DNA of 64,000 nt, from NCBI GenBank assembly GCA_036936605.1, contig JAUPFV010000001.1, forward strand, positions 122,768,771-122,832,770, in the 5' to 3' direction. The notes below the pieces were generated by a model. The model had not been told where the DNA came from. It made no database searches and was given only the letters and a program-made list of their open reading frames with translations. Source of the stretch: Limnanthes douglasii subsp. nivea (taxonomy: Eukaryota > Streptophyta > Magnoliopsida > Brassicales > Limnanthaceae). Below, piece by piece: positions 11,908 through 24,555 of this stretch; positions within the stretch are counted from its first letter, which is position 1, and each line of letters opens with the position of its first letter. The position numbers were made by a program, and so were the translations under genes.

Positions 11908-14649
11908 AGTTCCAATGTTATTGACACATTATATCTTACTAACTTACTTTTTTTGTTATCTCTTGCAAGTGCGGTTGATATTCTTTTTTGTTGGAGTACG
12001 CTTGTAGGCTACATCAAACCTTTTACTTCAGATCTATGAATTATTTTTTGTAAGGTTAATCCTAAAATCATTGTGTCCCGACTATGAATTTCATTTTGAG
12101 AGGTAATGCCCCATTCACATGTACTAGTAACCTATTTTGAGAGAATGTCCCGAAGTACTTCTAAACTCGTTTTTTATATTAATTTTTTTAACACAAAAAA
12201 GTACAGATAACCATCTGATTTTGAAACTAAAATATTGATAAGCACCTATATTTTTTTAAGTACCAATCATACTCTCATTTTGTAACCATGATTTATGTTC
12301 TTTGACATTCTTTATTCTTTGCTGGATTTTAGGTTTCTTTATTTGTTCCATTAATCTCTTCTATATTTTTTGTTACTTTTTTTGTTTTTCTTTCGATCAA
12401 TTTCATTTGTTCCTCTGCAATTATTGATCAATTATCGATTCACAAGTTATTTATTTTTCTTTTTGTCTCGAATTATTATGTGGTTGTTTAATGATTTATA
12501 TGATTGTTTTAGTTATGCTGATTCTATAATTTCATACATTCATGTAAATGTTTTCACACTTATGTGAAAAAAAATGATTATAAAAAATAAATTTGATGTT
12601 TTTTGTTTTTTTGCATGTGTGGTTGTGTAATTACGTGTGGTTTAGTTGCAAAAATACCAGTTGTTGACTAGGTGCATAATTACATACAATTTTAGGTATG
12701 AAATTATTTGTTATTTGATTGTTGAATTACACTATAAGTGGTTGTGTAAAAGGATTTTAAAAATACGTTATATGTGGTTATGTAAGATACAATTGTATTT
12801 GGGTTGCAAATTTATTCTTGAATTGGTTAAGTAATTACCTTACAAATGGTTTTAGTTATGAATAATAATATATAAGTAAACGATAAAAGAAAATTAATAC
12901 TTCAAATAAAAAAGATATTGTAGATTAGAGACATACAACTTTACAAACAAAATATTTGTTATGAATTTAACATAAAAATATCTACCAATATAGATTTGTA
13001 TATTAATGCTTAATAAATAAAAAAACATTTTAACTTTTTCCGTGTTGAAAAATTTGGTGAAAATGTTTTCGGTATTTTTCCAGTTTGAATGAATCATCCT
13101 CGCATAGTCACACATAAAACCCCATAATCAGTAAAACTAGTTTTCTGCTGTGAAATGTCTAACATACTTTTAAATTTCTTCGGTGGACTTGTTATCATGA
13201 TTTCCCTATCATTAGATTATTTATATTACCAAATCAACTTTACACAATCATATGTATATTAGTTAAAAAAGTATAAATATAAATAAAATAGTATTATATT
13301 TTGATAATCCTTACCAATTATTCAGCTAACATCAATGTTGTGTTAGTGTTATAATGCAATGCAAATTTGTAGTTGTATATAATAACTTCTTCTAAATCAA
13401 ATTTTCATAATTCCAAATGATTCTATCAATTTTTACTCTAGTTAAAGTATAAATTAAAACTATGATATATCTTATTTTTTTATGTCTTATCGTATAGATG
13501 TCGTCAACCATTTGGGTACCATTGCTTTTATCTTGTATCGATATTTATAATATGATATAGAAAATCAAATCAATAATTAATAATAAATAATTTAAAACTT
13601 TTATTTTAACATAATAAATTAACTTACTAATGTATTAGCTCATATGTAAATGGATTTTACATTTGCAGATCTACACCATAAGATTACGAAACATTGACAA
13701 CATTATTAAGCCTTTTCAATTTGATGAATATATATATGCATCAATGACATGCATAACAAAAATAAAAGGCACATAATTACTTGTTAACTAATTATAAAAT
13801 TATGAGTAAAATGGCTACGTAAATTGGTTTTCCATTTGTGCAATTACAATAAATAATTTATTGTGAAATTAAGAGTCATATGGGTGCGTAAAATACGAAA
13901 AACGTGGGTGTGTAAATAAGATTTTAGGGTAAAAAATTACATTGTAGACCAACTCGTCATCATTTGCAATCTCCAATATGTTTTCTAATTGAACATACAA
14001 ATTTAAAAAATGACCATATAGCAGGATTGAGAATGAACTAAATTAATTCTACCTTTTTTATAATGAACAATTTTTTGAAATCTTATTCTAATATTAATTT
14101 CTTTGTTTCATTTTTGATTGACCAAGTCATATTACACTTCTATGAGTTTCTTTTCATATGGTGCCGGATCTTATTATGCAAAATCATCTTCTGCACCCTT
14201 TGCAACTTCTTGAGGTTCTTGTAAAACTCGTTGCACAAATGTTTTTTGAGGAGGAGGAAGATGATGAGGTTTGACAACTGGTTGTAAAACTGTTTTTAGA
14301 AGGATGAGGATGAGGTTTTACAACTATATATACATCTTTGTTTTTTTATTATTGTTGAATTGTTTCTCTTTTAGGAATAAATTTTACACCCGCTTCAACC
14401 TTCTTTGTCGAATGTGTTACAATTGTTTTGGTTTTTTTGGTAGATTAGAATCTTGTACACGTTTTCTCATTTTTATTTTCCAATTCTAACAGGTAGAAGC
14501 TTTGACAACTCATACATCTTCTTTTTATTTTTTATCTTTCATTCTCTTTTTGAGTTTTTTCCATATTTATTATTTGTTATGAAGCTTATGTTAATATGTG
14601 ATATGTTTCTTTTCCTTTATTTATATTTGTTGTTGTATCAATCTGATCA
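11908..14649. other. AT-rich non-coding region with dispersed GTTGC(G/A)TAA motifs
   Basis: No gene is supported. The stretches 12605-12840 and 13800-13925 are built from loose repeats of a motif like GGTTGTGTAATTACGTGTGG or GGTTGCGTAAAATTGGTTTT. The same motif recurs at 15095-15240, 16380-16510 and 16985-17050. I read it as the interior of another large, degraded element. Confidence 0.4.
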
Positions 14650-15720
14650 ATATTTTTTTTCAACAACCTAAGAAGGTTGTAACATAGGTAGTGTCAACTC
14701 TCTTGATGGATTGCCTCAATAAATTTGAGCTTCTTGTGTTTTTAGAATATCAACCTTATCTTTGCTTAGACATCCTTGCTCATTTATTCTCTCAGTTAGG
14801 CTTGTATTGACAACACTAATCCATTTGATTTGATCATTTAAATCAAGAATATGTATGGTCGCATATTCATTTTCTGTTTCCACTTTGAACTTGTTATATA
14901 AGAGTATGTTTTGAGTTTTTAGTTCTTGAATCTATTCAACGAACTCGTCATTTTTTATTTCCAGTTCTTGAATCTGTTTGGAAAATTTATAATTTTTGGT
15001 TTTCACTTCTGCAATATGATTGGCTTCTCTTAGACCAATATTATTTAGCTGATAAATTAAATATAAATAAAACTTTTGTCTAATTCAGGTTAGGTAATTA
15101 ATTGTAATTGGGTTACAAAAATACAGGTTTCAGATATGGTGATACATGGTTGCAAAATTACGTGTTAACTAGTTGCAAAATTAAATGTTAATTATTTGCA
15201 GAACTAATTTTTTAGTTGCGTAAACTGAAAGAAGTTACATGTTCAGTTTGATTGTGGAGTATCTTGACTTCCTCATAGAATTCTCTTATTTTTTCCCTCA
15301 ACTCCATGTTCTCGTATATTTCATTTAAAGTAATGTTATCTTCGTTACGTGGCCTTTCCAAATGTTTTAGAATATGCGAGTTGGAGTTTTATCGCCTCCC
15401 TATTTCAAATAGATTGTTTTTTTTCCAACGTTTTTGGAGAACTTGTTTATGGACTACCATGCATATGAGTAACAACATCAACACCTTCATCAACCGGTTC
15501 ATCAACATCAATACCTTTGTTCATTTCTTCATTAACACCAACTGGTTTATCAACACCAATACCTTCGTTCATTTCTTCATTAAAATCACCACATCTATCT
15601 ACATCAACAGGTTCATCAACATCAACACCTTCGTTCATTTCTTCTTTAACATCAGCATATCTATCAACATCAACAACTCCATTACTTTATGCTTCATTTA
15701 CTTCGTTTTTAAATTCTAAC
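14650..15720 (-). pseudogene. Broken coiled-coil/repeat gene of an unidentified element
   Basis: On the minus strand, about 15720-15450 encodes a repetitive acidic segment: EEMNEGVDVDEPVDVD and variants, about four copies, including GIGVDKPVGVNEEMN. Further down, about 15055-14740 reads as a good coiled coil (SKQIQELEIKNDEFVE, a stop, IQELKTQNILLYNKFKVETE, later TSLTERINEQGCLSKDK). The two parts are separated by frame changes, and there is at least one in-frame stop within the coiled coil. An acidic repeat followed by a coiled coil is seen in several plant transposon accessory proteins, but I cannot name the family. Confidence 0.4.
15487..15690. repeat. Coding minisatellite
   Basis: The string AATACCTTCGTTCATTTCTTC and close variants recur near 15512, 15560 and 15629, interleaved with TCATCAACATCAA runs. 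It underlies the EGVDVDEPVD-type amino-acid repeat on the minus strand. Confidence 0.8.
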
Positions 15721-15779
15721 CTCTCTTTGTCTCTTAATTCTAGTTCTCCGAAAAAATATTAAAATATGAAAGGTTATTA

Positions 15780-17560
15780 ATTGAATTATAGTTTAAAATG
15801 CTTTTTGTGAAACAAAAATCATTTGTAAGCTTACATCTTACAAAAATGTTTTATAAATTTACCTTTTTTGGTGTTATGTTGTGAAATATTTCAAGCAGTT
15901 TTGTATCACTTCTCTTCAATGCCATCTATTTAAAACATTATGGAGTAGGTTTTTTTTTTAAATCTTGTGTAGATTTTAACGTTTATGCGTTCTAAAAAAA
16001 TGGCTGAACAATGATAGATACTTAATATATGAGTTAATGTTTTTATTATACTTTATTAAATACATATATGTGAATTAGTAATTACCATAAATAGTGCTAC
16101 ACAACAATTTCTCATATCTGGTTTGCTTACACAATATTGTTTTATTGAACTAATTTAGCTTTCCTCTTATTGTTTATGCCCAATAACAGTCATTGATTTT
16201 TTAAAACTTTTCAACATATTAACTATTGAAGTAAATAGTATTTCTCTAGATATTGTGAAAATTAATATTACACAAGCATACAATATTAAAAGTTTAACTA
16301 CATCTTTGATATCGTGTTCTCATGGTAAAACTGTAGCCAACTTGATTTCATCCTGCAAATTGTTTTTTGTAATTGTTACTTTAGGTTGCCGAATTATGTG
16401 TAATATGGATGAATAAATAGGTTTTTTAGTATTTAAAAAACAAAAATATATTTTTGGTTGCTTAATTACCCGTAAAATGGTTGCGAAAATTGGTTTTTAA
16501 TCGCTATAATAAACGAAGAAATAAATTTTATTACTTATATCTTTTTTTTGTGAGCCAAGAATCTTAAAATAAGTTGTGATGATTCTAGATTGTTTTTCTT
16601 CATTTAAAAAAGCCTTAACCCCTCTTTTGTTAATATTAGTCTTTTTTTCTTTGATTTGACTCCCAAAATGAGCATTACATATTTTCTTGTCACTTTAACA
16701 GGTTTTATAGCAAATATAAAAGTTATTCTTAGGATCAAAAGATTTTATTATTTCTGTTATGACCTCAAAGTTATTTCTTGAAGTATTAGTAGTATATTAT
16801 GGTCATATTCACCTTTAGTTGGATGACAAAAATGTATTTTTACAAAACATTTATGCGAGCTTCTCCAATTAGTAACGAGATCAGTAGTTGAATTATAGGT
16901 ACAAATCTTGATCTCTAGTATACAGTTCCTTTTGTCATTATTTATCTGCAATAAAATGTAAAAAATACTTGTAAATTATTATTTAAACTATTTTAGATTG
17001 GGTACTAAATTACGTTTAAATTAGTTGCGTAAAAGATTATTTCATCGTGAAAACATTGTTTTGTAGTTGTTTTGTGCTGAAATGTTTCAGAATTCACTCA
17101 AATTTGTAGAAGAATATTGTAATTTGAGAGATTTGATAGTTTCAATTTTTACAGAGAGAGAGAGGGGGAGAAGAGGGGGTTCACGAGCTGAAGAAGAAAT
17201 TAAAAACATGTTGATTTTGTATTTTTATACCACAGGGGTATTGGTGGTACATTTTATATTACAAGTGATTTTCGATGAACTTCAAAATCCAAGTGGTTGT
17301 TGGTACTTTTAATATTTTCCGGTGGTTATTTATAACTCATATTTATTTAATTTTTTAAAAAGAAAGCTTAAATAATTAGGTTTATAAAAATACTCTAGGC
17401 TAATCGCATTATTATTTATGTTAGAAATTTTATTTTATAAAAAAGTTAAAACTTGATTATAAGTTTTAGGTATGATCTTAACCTTTGTTTTAATATTTCT
17501 TTATTGTAAAAAATCGGAAACCACAAAATGGGTATGCCACATATGGATTTGGATTCCTCT
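15780..17560. other. AT-rich region, no supported gene
   Basis: Minus-strand open segments near 16760-16950 and 16560-16740 contain phrases such as SDKKICNAHFGSQ that may be former exons of the same unidentified element as 14.65-15.72 kb. They are too short to name. The GTTGCGTAA-type motif occurs at both ends of this stretch. Confidence 0.35.
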
Positions 17561-17937
17561 AATCGAAATTAGATGTCAGAATTTTTTGTGAAGACAATAT
17601 TAATTTCTGAAATTTGTAGACGAAATTGTCAAGGGTAGAAAATGGCTAATGTAAAACTAGCAAGAAAAGTCCTACATCAGTTAAACATGAGAATAATTGA
17701 TGATTTATAATTAAGAACATATTTTATATTCCCAACAATTGGTATAATTGGTATGAGAGCTTCAAGTTTATTTGAGAGGATTATTTGTTAGGTATGACCA
17801 AAATCACACATCGGTTAGACATAAGAAATATCAATGATATATAAGTTAGAAAATATTCGAACTAGTATGATTATTTTTTATAGTAGACCAAAAATAAAAT
17901 CATATCAGTATTTTGGCATATAGTGAAAAGTTTCATA

Positions 17938-19076
17938 ATAGTGCGAAAATAGTGTGGTCTAATTATAGTAAACAAGATGGCGAACTCTACTAGCACACAT
18001 TCAGACACAAATTGATGAGAGTCGACGAATGAATGTCAATTTAGAAGAGACAGGCAGGCAGGCTAAGTAGTACTTTGTTCGAAAGGAGGATTTGTTAAAT
18101 GAGACCAAAATACCACATCGGTATATAAATAAAAAAATATATGAACTAGTACGAAACCTTTTGAAATTAGACCACAAGCAAAATCGTTCGGATTCAGATC
18201 GGGTCCATAGCTGACAATACAATACTGGTGCGAGACCGAATTTTTCATAATGAAATTTACGTATTCCATATACATCACAAATCAATATTAAAATGGTCTA
18301 AATCAGATTTTTATTAAATGCAATTTTATACGAATTTAACCCACTAAAAACTAAAATTAAAAACAGTTTTTCTTAAGATATAATCTTCAAACTATTATTT
18401 TCACTCTTAACTATCCAAAGTCAAGATAAAACTAGATATAAAATTATTTTTTTTTATAATAGTGTGGAAATAATGTGGTATAATTATAGTAAACAATTAG
18501 ATATGTTGTAAAGTTGTATGGTTCAGGTGGCGAACTCTACTAGCACACCTATAGAGTGAGAGTATGAAAATCGATTTGGAGAAACTTAATCATGCATAAG
18601 GTGAAAACGAAGCTCTATGAGTTAGGCGGTGAACTGAGGCATAATTTGATGAAAATCGACGAATGAATGTCAATTTAGAAGAGACTAAGTGGTACTTTGT
18701 TCGAGTAAAGGATTTGTTAAATGAAACCAAAATACCGCATCGGTATATAAATAAAAAAATATATGAAATAGTACGAAACCTTTTGAAATTAGACTACAAG
18801 CAAAGTAGTTCGGATTCAGATCGGGTCCATAACGGACAACACTGTACTGATGCGAGAAGAATTTTTCATAATGAAATTTAGCGTATTCCATATACATAAC
18901 AAATCAATATTAAAAAAATGGTCTAAATCAGATTTTTATTAAATTCAATTTAATATGAATTTAACCCACTAAATTCTAAAATGAAAAACAGTTTTTCTTA
19001 AGATATAATCTTCAAACTATTATTTTCACTCCTAACTATCCAAAGTCAAAGATAAAACTAGGTATAAAATTAAAAA
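17938..19076. repeat. Tandem duplication (two unequal copies) upstream of the terpene synthase
   Basis: Two consecutive copies: about 17938-18460 and 18461-19076. Both contain AACTCTACTAGCACAC, GAATGAATGTCAATTTAGAA, CCGGTATATAAAT-like and GATTCAGATCGGGTCCATA strings in the same order, and both end at AAACTAG(A/G)TATAAAATTA. The second copy carries extra sequence (about 18560-18650), while the first carries an AGGCAGGC expansion near 18050. No TG...CA ends or primer-binding site were seen, so I do not call LTRs. The array ends about 230 bp before the TPS start codon. Confidence 0.8.
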
Positions 19077-19218
19077 AATAATGTAATAAGCGGTTTCGCC
19101 GTTTGTTTCAATGAAAAATTGTTAGTTTCCTTAGATGACATATGTTGAATGAAAACACTTATAATTTAAGTTGTATAAAAAATGAATATTGAGATTGTTA
19201 ACAGATGTATTAACATAG

Positions 19219-19228
19219 CTTATATAAG
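19219..19228 (+). promoter_or_regulatory. Likely TATA box of the terpene synthase
   Basis: CTTATATAAG lies about 80 bp upstream of the ATG at 19307, a suitable spacing for a plant promoter. The leader between them is short and carries no upstream ATG. Confidence 0.5.
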
Positions 19229-19306
19229 GGGTCTTTAGTCTCATTTATCTTCCACTGCATCTTACTGCGACCATTATCCAACTAAACAGTTGCTTCTTCT
19301 TTCACG

Positions 19307-19392
19307 ATGAGTCGTAACATTCGACCGGTGGCTAACTTTCCTCCATCCATCTGGGGCGATCATTTCACATCATTCACTGTCAAAATGACTGC
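19307..19392 (+). pseudogene. TPS exon 1
   Basis: Encodes MSRNIRPVANFPPSIWGDHF followed by TSFTVKMT. The R-P-x8-W arrangement and the WGD(H)F block are typical of TPS-a exon 1. No plastid transit peptide precedes it. The donor GTGAGT follows at 19393, leaving two bases of a codon. The start codon is the first ATG after the TATA box. Confidence 0.85.
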
Positions 19393-19596
19393 GTGAGTAA
19401 AAAACTTGTTTTTTTTCTTTGTCTTTGTTTTAGTTTTACTATTTCGGTTGAAATAATATGTTTTTATTTACGTTTAACAATAAATTACATTTGTTATAGC
19501 TACTAGTTCAACGTTTCACAGAAGAAAATATGAAATTATGTCTAGTGTATTTTCAGTTATATTTTTATAATCTATTAACAAACTTTTAGTAAAAAT

Positions 19597-20073
19597 GGTG
19601 AAGAATAACAGGTCCTTGAAGCATGGAAAGGGTGAAGCTTTAAGGACTGCTTCAATGGAAGCTTTGGGAGTAGAGAAAGAAGAGAGAGTGGCCACTGTGG
19701 TAGAGAAAGAAGAAAGGGAAAGTGACTTAGGGTTCAGACAGTAACCCTAAGTCGATATGGGTCTTATGCTATGGGCCTATTGGCTTTGGATTGGAGTCGA
19801 GCCAGATTGTGTTTCGAAGCCCAACAGAAGCCTTAGAGTGTGGCTTTTGGATCTGATGATGGTCCAAGTTTTATCACACGAAAATAGTCTAATGGTCTAG
19901 TGTTACATGATTAAATAAATGTGTAACAAGAATTTAATAACAGATTTACATGTCTAACTAACTAACAAGAAGTTGTTAGTGAACTACCTATAAAATGTAT
20001 TCAGCTGTACTTGATTCATTAATGAAAAATATACAATCGTGAAATCTCTCTCTCTATACTCTTGAATTCAACT
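19597..20073 (+). repeat. Copia-1 5' LTR
   Basis: Begins GGTGAAGAATAACAGG (the 3' copy begins TGTGAAG, so the first base appears mutated) and ends GAATTCAACT, directly against the primer-binding site. A CTATAAAATG TATA-like box lies near 19989. Confidence 0.9.
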
Positions 20074-20085
20074 TGGTATCAGAGC
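20074..20085 (+). other. Copia-1 primer-binding site
   Basis: TGGTATCAGAGC is the usual copia primer-binding site, complementary to the 3' end of initiator methionine tRNA. Confidence 0.9.
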
Positions 20086-20101
20086 TTCTCGCAAGCCTTC
20101 A

Positions 20102-21241
20102 ATGGCGAATCCAGAATCACCCACCCATAGCAATGAGTCACTGGGCTCAGTATTTCCCAGCAACCTCTCTGGTGCTACCAAGAGTGTACACCTGCAAACA
20201 ATCAACAACAGTAGTCAGATAAGACTTGATAGAAACAACTACTTGCTGTGGAAAACTATGGTGTTGCCTATTATCAAAGGCAATAAGCTAGGAGGCTTTG
20301 TTACAGGGGATAAGCCATGTCCTCCTAAGCTCGTTAATGATTCTGAAGGTAATACTATTGACAATCCTGAGTATGAGGATTGGACTGCCAAGGATCAGTT
20401 ACTTCTTGGCTGGTTGTACTCTACCATGAGTACAGAGGTTGCTGCTCAGTTGATGGAAGAAAGCACCTCAAAAGAGCTGTGGGACGCAGCTAGTAAACTT
20501 TCTGGCTCACACACAAAAGCCAGAATAACATACTACAAATCAGAATTTCAAAGAACAAGGAAAGGTAACTCTACTATGACTGAATACCTAAGCAAAATGA
20601 AGAATATTGCTGATAATCTTGTGTTAGCTGGCTGTGGTGTATCAATAGATGACCTAATCACTCAGGTTCTTGCTGGTTTGGACTCAGAATATACTCCTAT
20701 TGTGGTTAGTCTAACTGACAAGGACTCTATGGGGTGGCTAGACCTTCAAACTAGGCTACTCACATTTGAGAGTAGGTTGGATCAGCTAGTAAGCATTCAA
20801 AACAATGTGTCAAACCTAAGTCTAGCTACAGCAAATCTCACTCAGAAAGCAGACTATAAGACACAAAACAACAATGCAAATCAGAGAAACTACTCTGGTC
20901 AGTACAGAGGATCATACAAGAACAACAGAGGAAGAAACAATTCATCAAATTATTCAAGGGGAAGAAACAATTTCTATAGAGGGAGAGGTGGACGCTTCTC
21001 TCAAAATAAACCTACATGTCAGATCTGTAACAGATATGGACATACTGCTCCAGTGTGTTACTACAGGGATGATCCATCTGTTATGGGGTCATCTTCTTCT
21101 GAACAACCTAAGGGGGATAATGATCATGCAGCCTATGTGGCTACTCAAGATTCTACTGGAGACTCTGCCTGGTATGCTGACAGTGGTGCTAGACACCATG
21201 TCACAGGCAACACTAACTCAAAAGGCAGAATACACAGGTAA
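20102..21241 (+). pseudogene. Copia-1 gag and protease start
   Basis: The ATG at 20102 opens a 379-codon frame. Residues about 35-230 form the copia capsid region (LDRNNYLLWKTMVLPIIKGN, then DQLLLGWLYSTM). A Gly/Arg/Asn-rich stretch follows, then the CCHC knuckle CQICNRYGHTAPVC near residue 305. The protease active-site block WYADSGARHHVT lies near the end. The frame then shifts at about 21205-21220 within the protease, where sequence appears to be missing. The rest of the polyprotein continues in another frame, so protease and everything downstream are uncoupled from gag. Confidence 0.9.
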
Positions 21242-23456
21242 CAAAAGTATACTTGTTGGGAATGGTCACAGGTTGCCTATCCATAATATTGGGTACTCTA
21301 GTTTACAGTCTCTCAATCACACTCCTATTCCTCTTAAAAATATACTACGTGTGCCCTTGATTAATAAGAATCTCCTATCTGTTTCTCAACTTACTAGTCA
21401 TAACAATGTTTTCATTGAATTTCACCATGGTTTCTGTCTTGTGAAGGACAAGTTAACAGGGACAATGCTTCTCAAAGGGACTACTGAGGGAGGACTATAC
21501 AGGTTGAAGGATGTTTCTAGGTCACAAGCTACTGGGGGTTCTCCTATCAGTGTCAAACACAGCTCTCTAGTTTCCAGTACTTTACTACCTAAAGTCATGT
21601 CTGTTTGTTTGTCTAATTCCCTAAAAGATGGATGGCATAGGAAGCTTGGCCATCCATCCTTACATGTTCTTAATTCAGTTCTAAAGTAGTGTAATCTTAC
21701 TTCTGTTATGAAAGAAGAATGTACCTTTTGTGAAGCCTGTCAGTTTGGGAAATCCCTTGTGTTGCCATCCTCTTTGTCTCATTCTCATGCCAGCAATGTC
21801 TTGGATCTCATACATACAGATGTATGGGGTCCCTCTCCTGTGGCTTCTACTCAAGGTCACAAATATTATGTGATCTTTGTGGATGACCACACTAGGTATA
21901 CCTGGTTGTACCCTGCCAAACACAAAAGCCAAGTGGTTAGTATGTTTAAACAATTCAAAAGTCTTGTTGAGAAACAATTTGAAAGAAATATCAAAGTAAT
22001 TCAATGTGATGGTGGAGGAGAGTTTCTGCCTATAGCTACTATGGCTCAGGAACAAGGGTTCATTGTGAGGAAATCCTGCCCTCACACTTCAACTCAAAAT
22101 GGTAGAGCTGAATGTAAACACAGGCACATAGTTGAGACTGGTCTAACTCTTTTGTCTCAAGCTAGTTTACCTTACAGATTTTGGGTTCAAGCCTTTGAAA
22201 CATCTGTCTACCTTATCAATAGGCTACCTACTCCTGTCCTATCCAATAGTTCACCTTTTGAAGTCTTGTTTCACAAGAAACCTAATTATCTAGCCTTGAA
22301 AACATTCGGGTGTGCCTGCTTTCCATGTCTCAGGTCTTATCAATCACACAAGTTTCAGTTTCATACAATCAAGTGTATTTTCTTGGGGGTTAGTCAATTT
22401 CACAAGGGCTATGTGTGTCTTAGTCCTAAAGGCAGGGTCTATATTTCTAAAAATGTTGTGTTTAATGAAGCTGATTTCCCTTTTCAGAATCAGTTTCTTC
22501 ATATGACAGTTCCTGAGTCTTCTACTAAAATTCTCTTAGAGTCTTGGTTACCTAATTTACCTCTGGCTCTTGTGAACAATGAACATTCTTTAACATCTAC
22601 TACAACTCTCAGGGTCCCTCAAGATGCTACTGCTCTGCAACCTATGCCTTCACAAGGTACAACTCTACCCTCTTTTAATAATTCTGCTCATACTGAATCT
22701 AAGATTACTATCTCATCTCAAACACATTCTGAGTCATCTACCTCAAACTCTAATCATACTCTTGTTTCTAGCCATTCTCCAGTTCAAACAAACACTACTG
22801 ATAAACACCTATGTCAGTTGCATCAATCTAGTCCTAAAATTTCTATTTGTCTGCCCTTTGAGTCTAATGATAAGTCAGCTATTTTAACTTCTAAACCTAC
22901 CTCTCACTCTATGATAACCAGAAACCAGGAGGGAGCTAGGGTACCTAAAACTCCTTATATTGGCTCTGTGATCAAAACTGACCTGGATACTATTGAACCT
23001 AGTACCTATTCTAAAGCTGTGGTGTGTTCTCATTGGGTAACTGCTGTGGAAACGGAGTATAAAGCTCTAATGGCCAACAAGACCTGGTCCTTGGTTCCCT
23101 GGACTCCTAATCTAAATGTTGTGGGCTGTAAATGGGTTTACAAAGTTAAACATAATAGAGATGGGTCTGTTCAAAGATATAAGGCAAGATTTGTAGCCAA
23201 GGGGTTTCATCAAACCCCTGGCATTGATTATTCAGAAACTTTTAGTCTTGTGGTTAAGCCTTCTACTGTTAGACTGGTTCTAACCCTAGTTGTTTCTAAA
23301 GACTGGGAAGTTAGGCAATTGGACATTAATAATGCCTTCCTCAATGGGTATCTAACTGAGGATGTTTACATGGTTCAACCACAAGGGTTTCAAGATTTTC
23401 AGAAGCCTACACATGTATGTAAGCTTCATAAGGCCTTGTATGGTCTATGTAGATGA
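21205..23456 (+). pseudogene. Copia-1 protease rest, integrase and reverse transcriptase start
   Basis: The frame continues from KAEYTGNKSILVGNGH through the GAG-pre-integrase region (GWHRKLGHPS, later [11 protein letters not shown]) with one in-frame TAG at 21687-21689. The integrase core shows [19 protein letters not shown] and [12 protein letters not shown], the D, D and E positions of the DDE triad. The RT region starts at [20 protein letters not shown] and runs through [11 protein letters not shown] to HKALYGL, where the frame ends at 23456. The residues usual between YGL and the YVDD box are missing. Confidence 0.9.
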
Positions 23457-24555
23457 CATTATTGTGACAGGTAATCAGACAGAGTGTTTGAAGGAGTTTA
23501 TTCATAAACTCAACACTGTTTTTTCTCTCAAAGATATTGGACCACTCCATCTATTCCTTGGAATAGAAGTTCATCGTGATCCAACTGGGTTATACTTAAC
23601 ACAACAACAATACATTAAAAACTTACTGAGCTCTCAGGGTCTCTTGCTTGCCAAGCCGTGTCCTACACCAATGGATGCTGGTGTTCATATTTCCAGTGAA
23701 TCTGGCACTCTTCTTGCTGACCCTACACAATACCGAAGCCTGTTAGGCGCTTTACAATATTTAACACATACGAGGCCTGATATTGCCTTTGCTGTTAATA
23801 AGCTCAGTCAATATCAGCAAGCCCCGACTACCACACATTGGCAAAATTTGAAACGAATCCTAAGGTACTTATCTGGGTCTTGCTGGATTGGGTTACATCT
23901 CAAGCCGACCTTCAACTTTCAGCTTCAGGGGTTCTCAGATGCTGACTGGGCTTCGTCTTCTGATGATCGACGGAGTGTTGGTGCCTACTGTGTGTATTTT
24001 GGAGACTCCCTAATATCCTGGTCTTCGAAGAAGCAGAATGTTGTGGCTCGATCCTCCACTGAGTCAGAGTATCGAGCGTTGGCGAATCTTTCAGCAGAGT
24101 TGATGTGGTTGCGATCACTTCTGACTGAAATCCGTTTTCTGATTGAGACTCTCTCTGTTATCTGGTGCGATAATTTGGGAGCGAGCTCGCTCGCCTACAA
24201 CCCAGTTTTCCATGCCCGAACAAAGCACATAGAGATTGATGTGCACTTTGTTCGGGATCAGGTCTTGAAGGGTCTTCTTCAGATCCATTTTGTACCATCT
24301 CACGACCAGCTAGCCGATTGCCTCACGAAGCCACTCACGCATCATCGATTTCAATTTCTGAGGGACAAACTTGGTCTCCAATTGTCGCCCCTTCGTTTGA
24401 GGGGGGATGTGAAGAATAACAGGTCCTTGAAGCATGGAAAGGGTGAAGCTTCAAGGACTGCTTCAATGGAAGCTTTGGGAGTAGAGAAAGAAGAGAGAGT
24501 GGCCACTGTGGTAGAGAAAGAAGAAAGGGAAAGTGACTTAGGGTTCAGACAGTAA
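23440..24555 (+). pseudogene. Copia-1 reverse transcriptase end and RNase H
   Basis: Opens in a different frame at [11 protein letters not shown], the YVDD catalytic box. It continues through LGALQYLTHTRPDIAFAVN to RNase H, which shows SDADWAS, SSTESEYRALA, WCDN and HARTKHIEID. The frame runs on into the 3' LTR to 24555. Relative to Copia-2, roughly 42 codons are absent upstream of VYVDD, and the string GGTCTA marks the junction. Confidence 0.9.

Noticed and set aside
15517..15762. Plus-strand Ser/Thr-rich ORF at 15517-15762
   Set aside because: It is the opposite-strand reading of the minisatellite that encodes the VDVDEPVD repeat. Neither strand gives a complete gene.
17938..19076. The two copies as LTRs of a retrotransposon
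   Set aside because: They are directly adjacent, unequal in length, lack TG...CA ends and have no primer-binding site between them.
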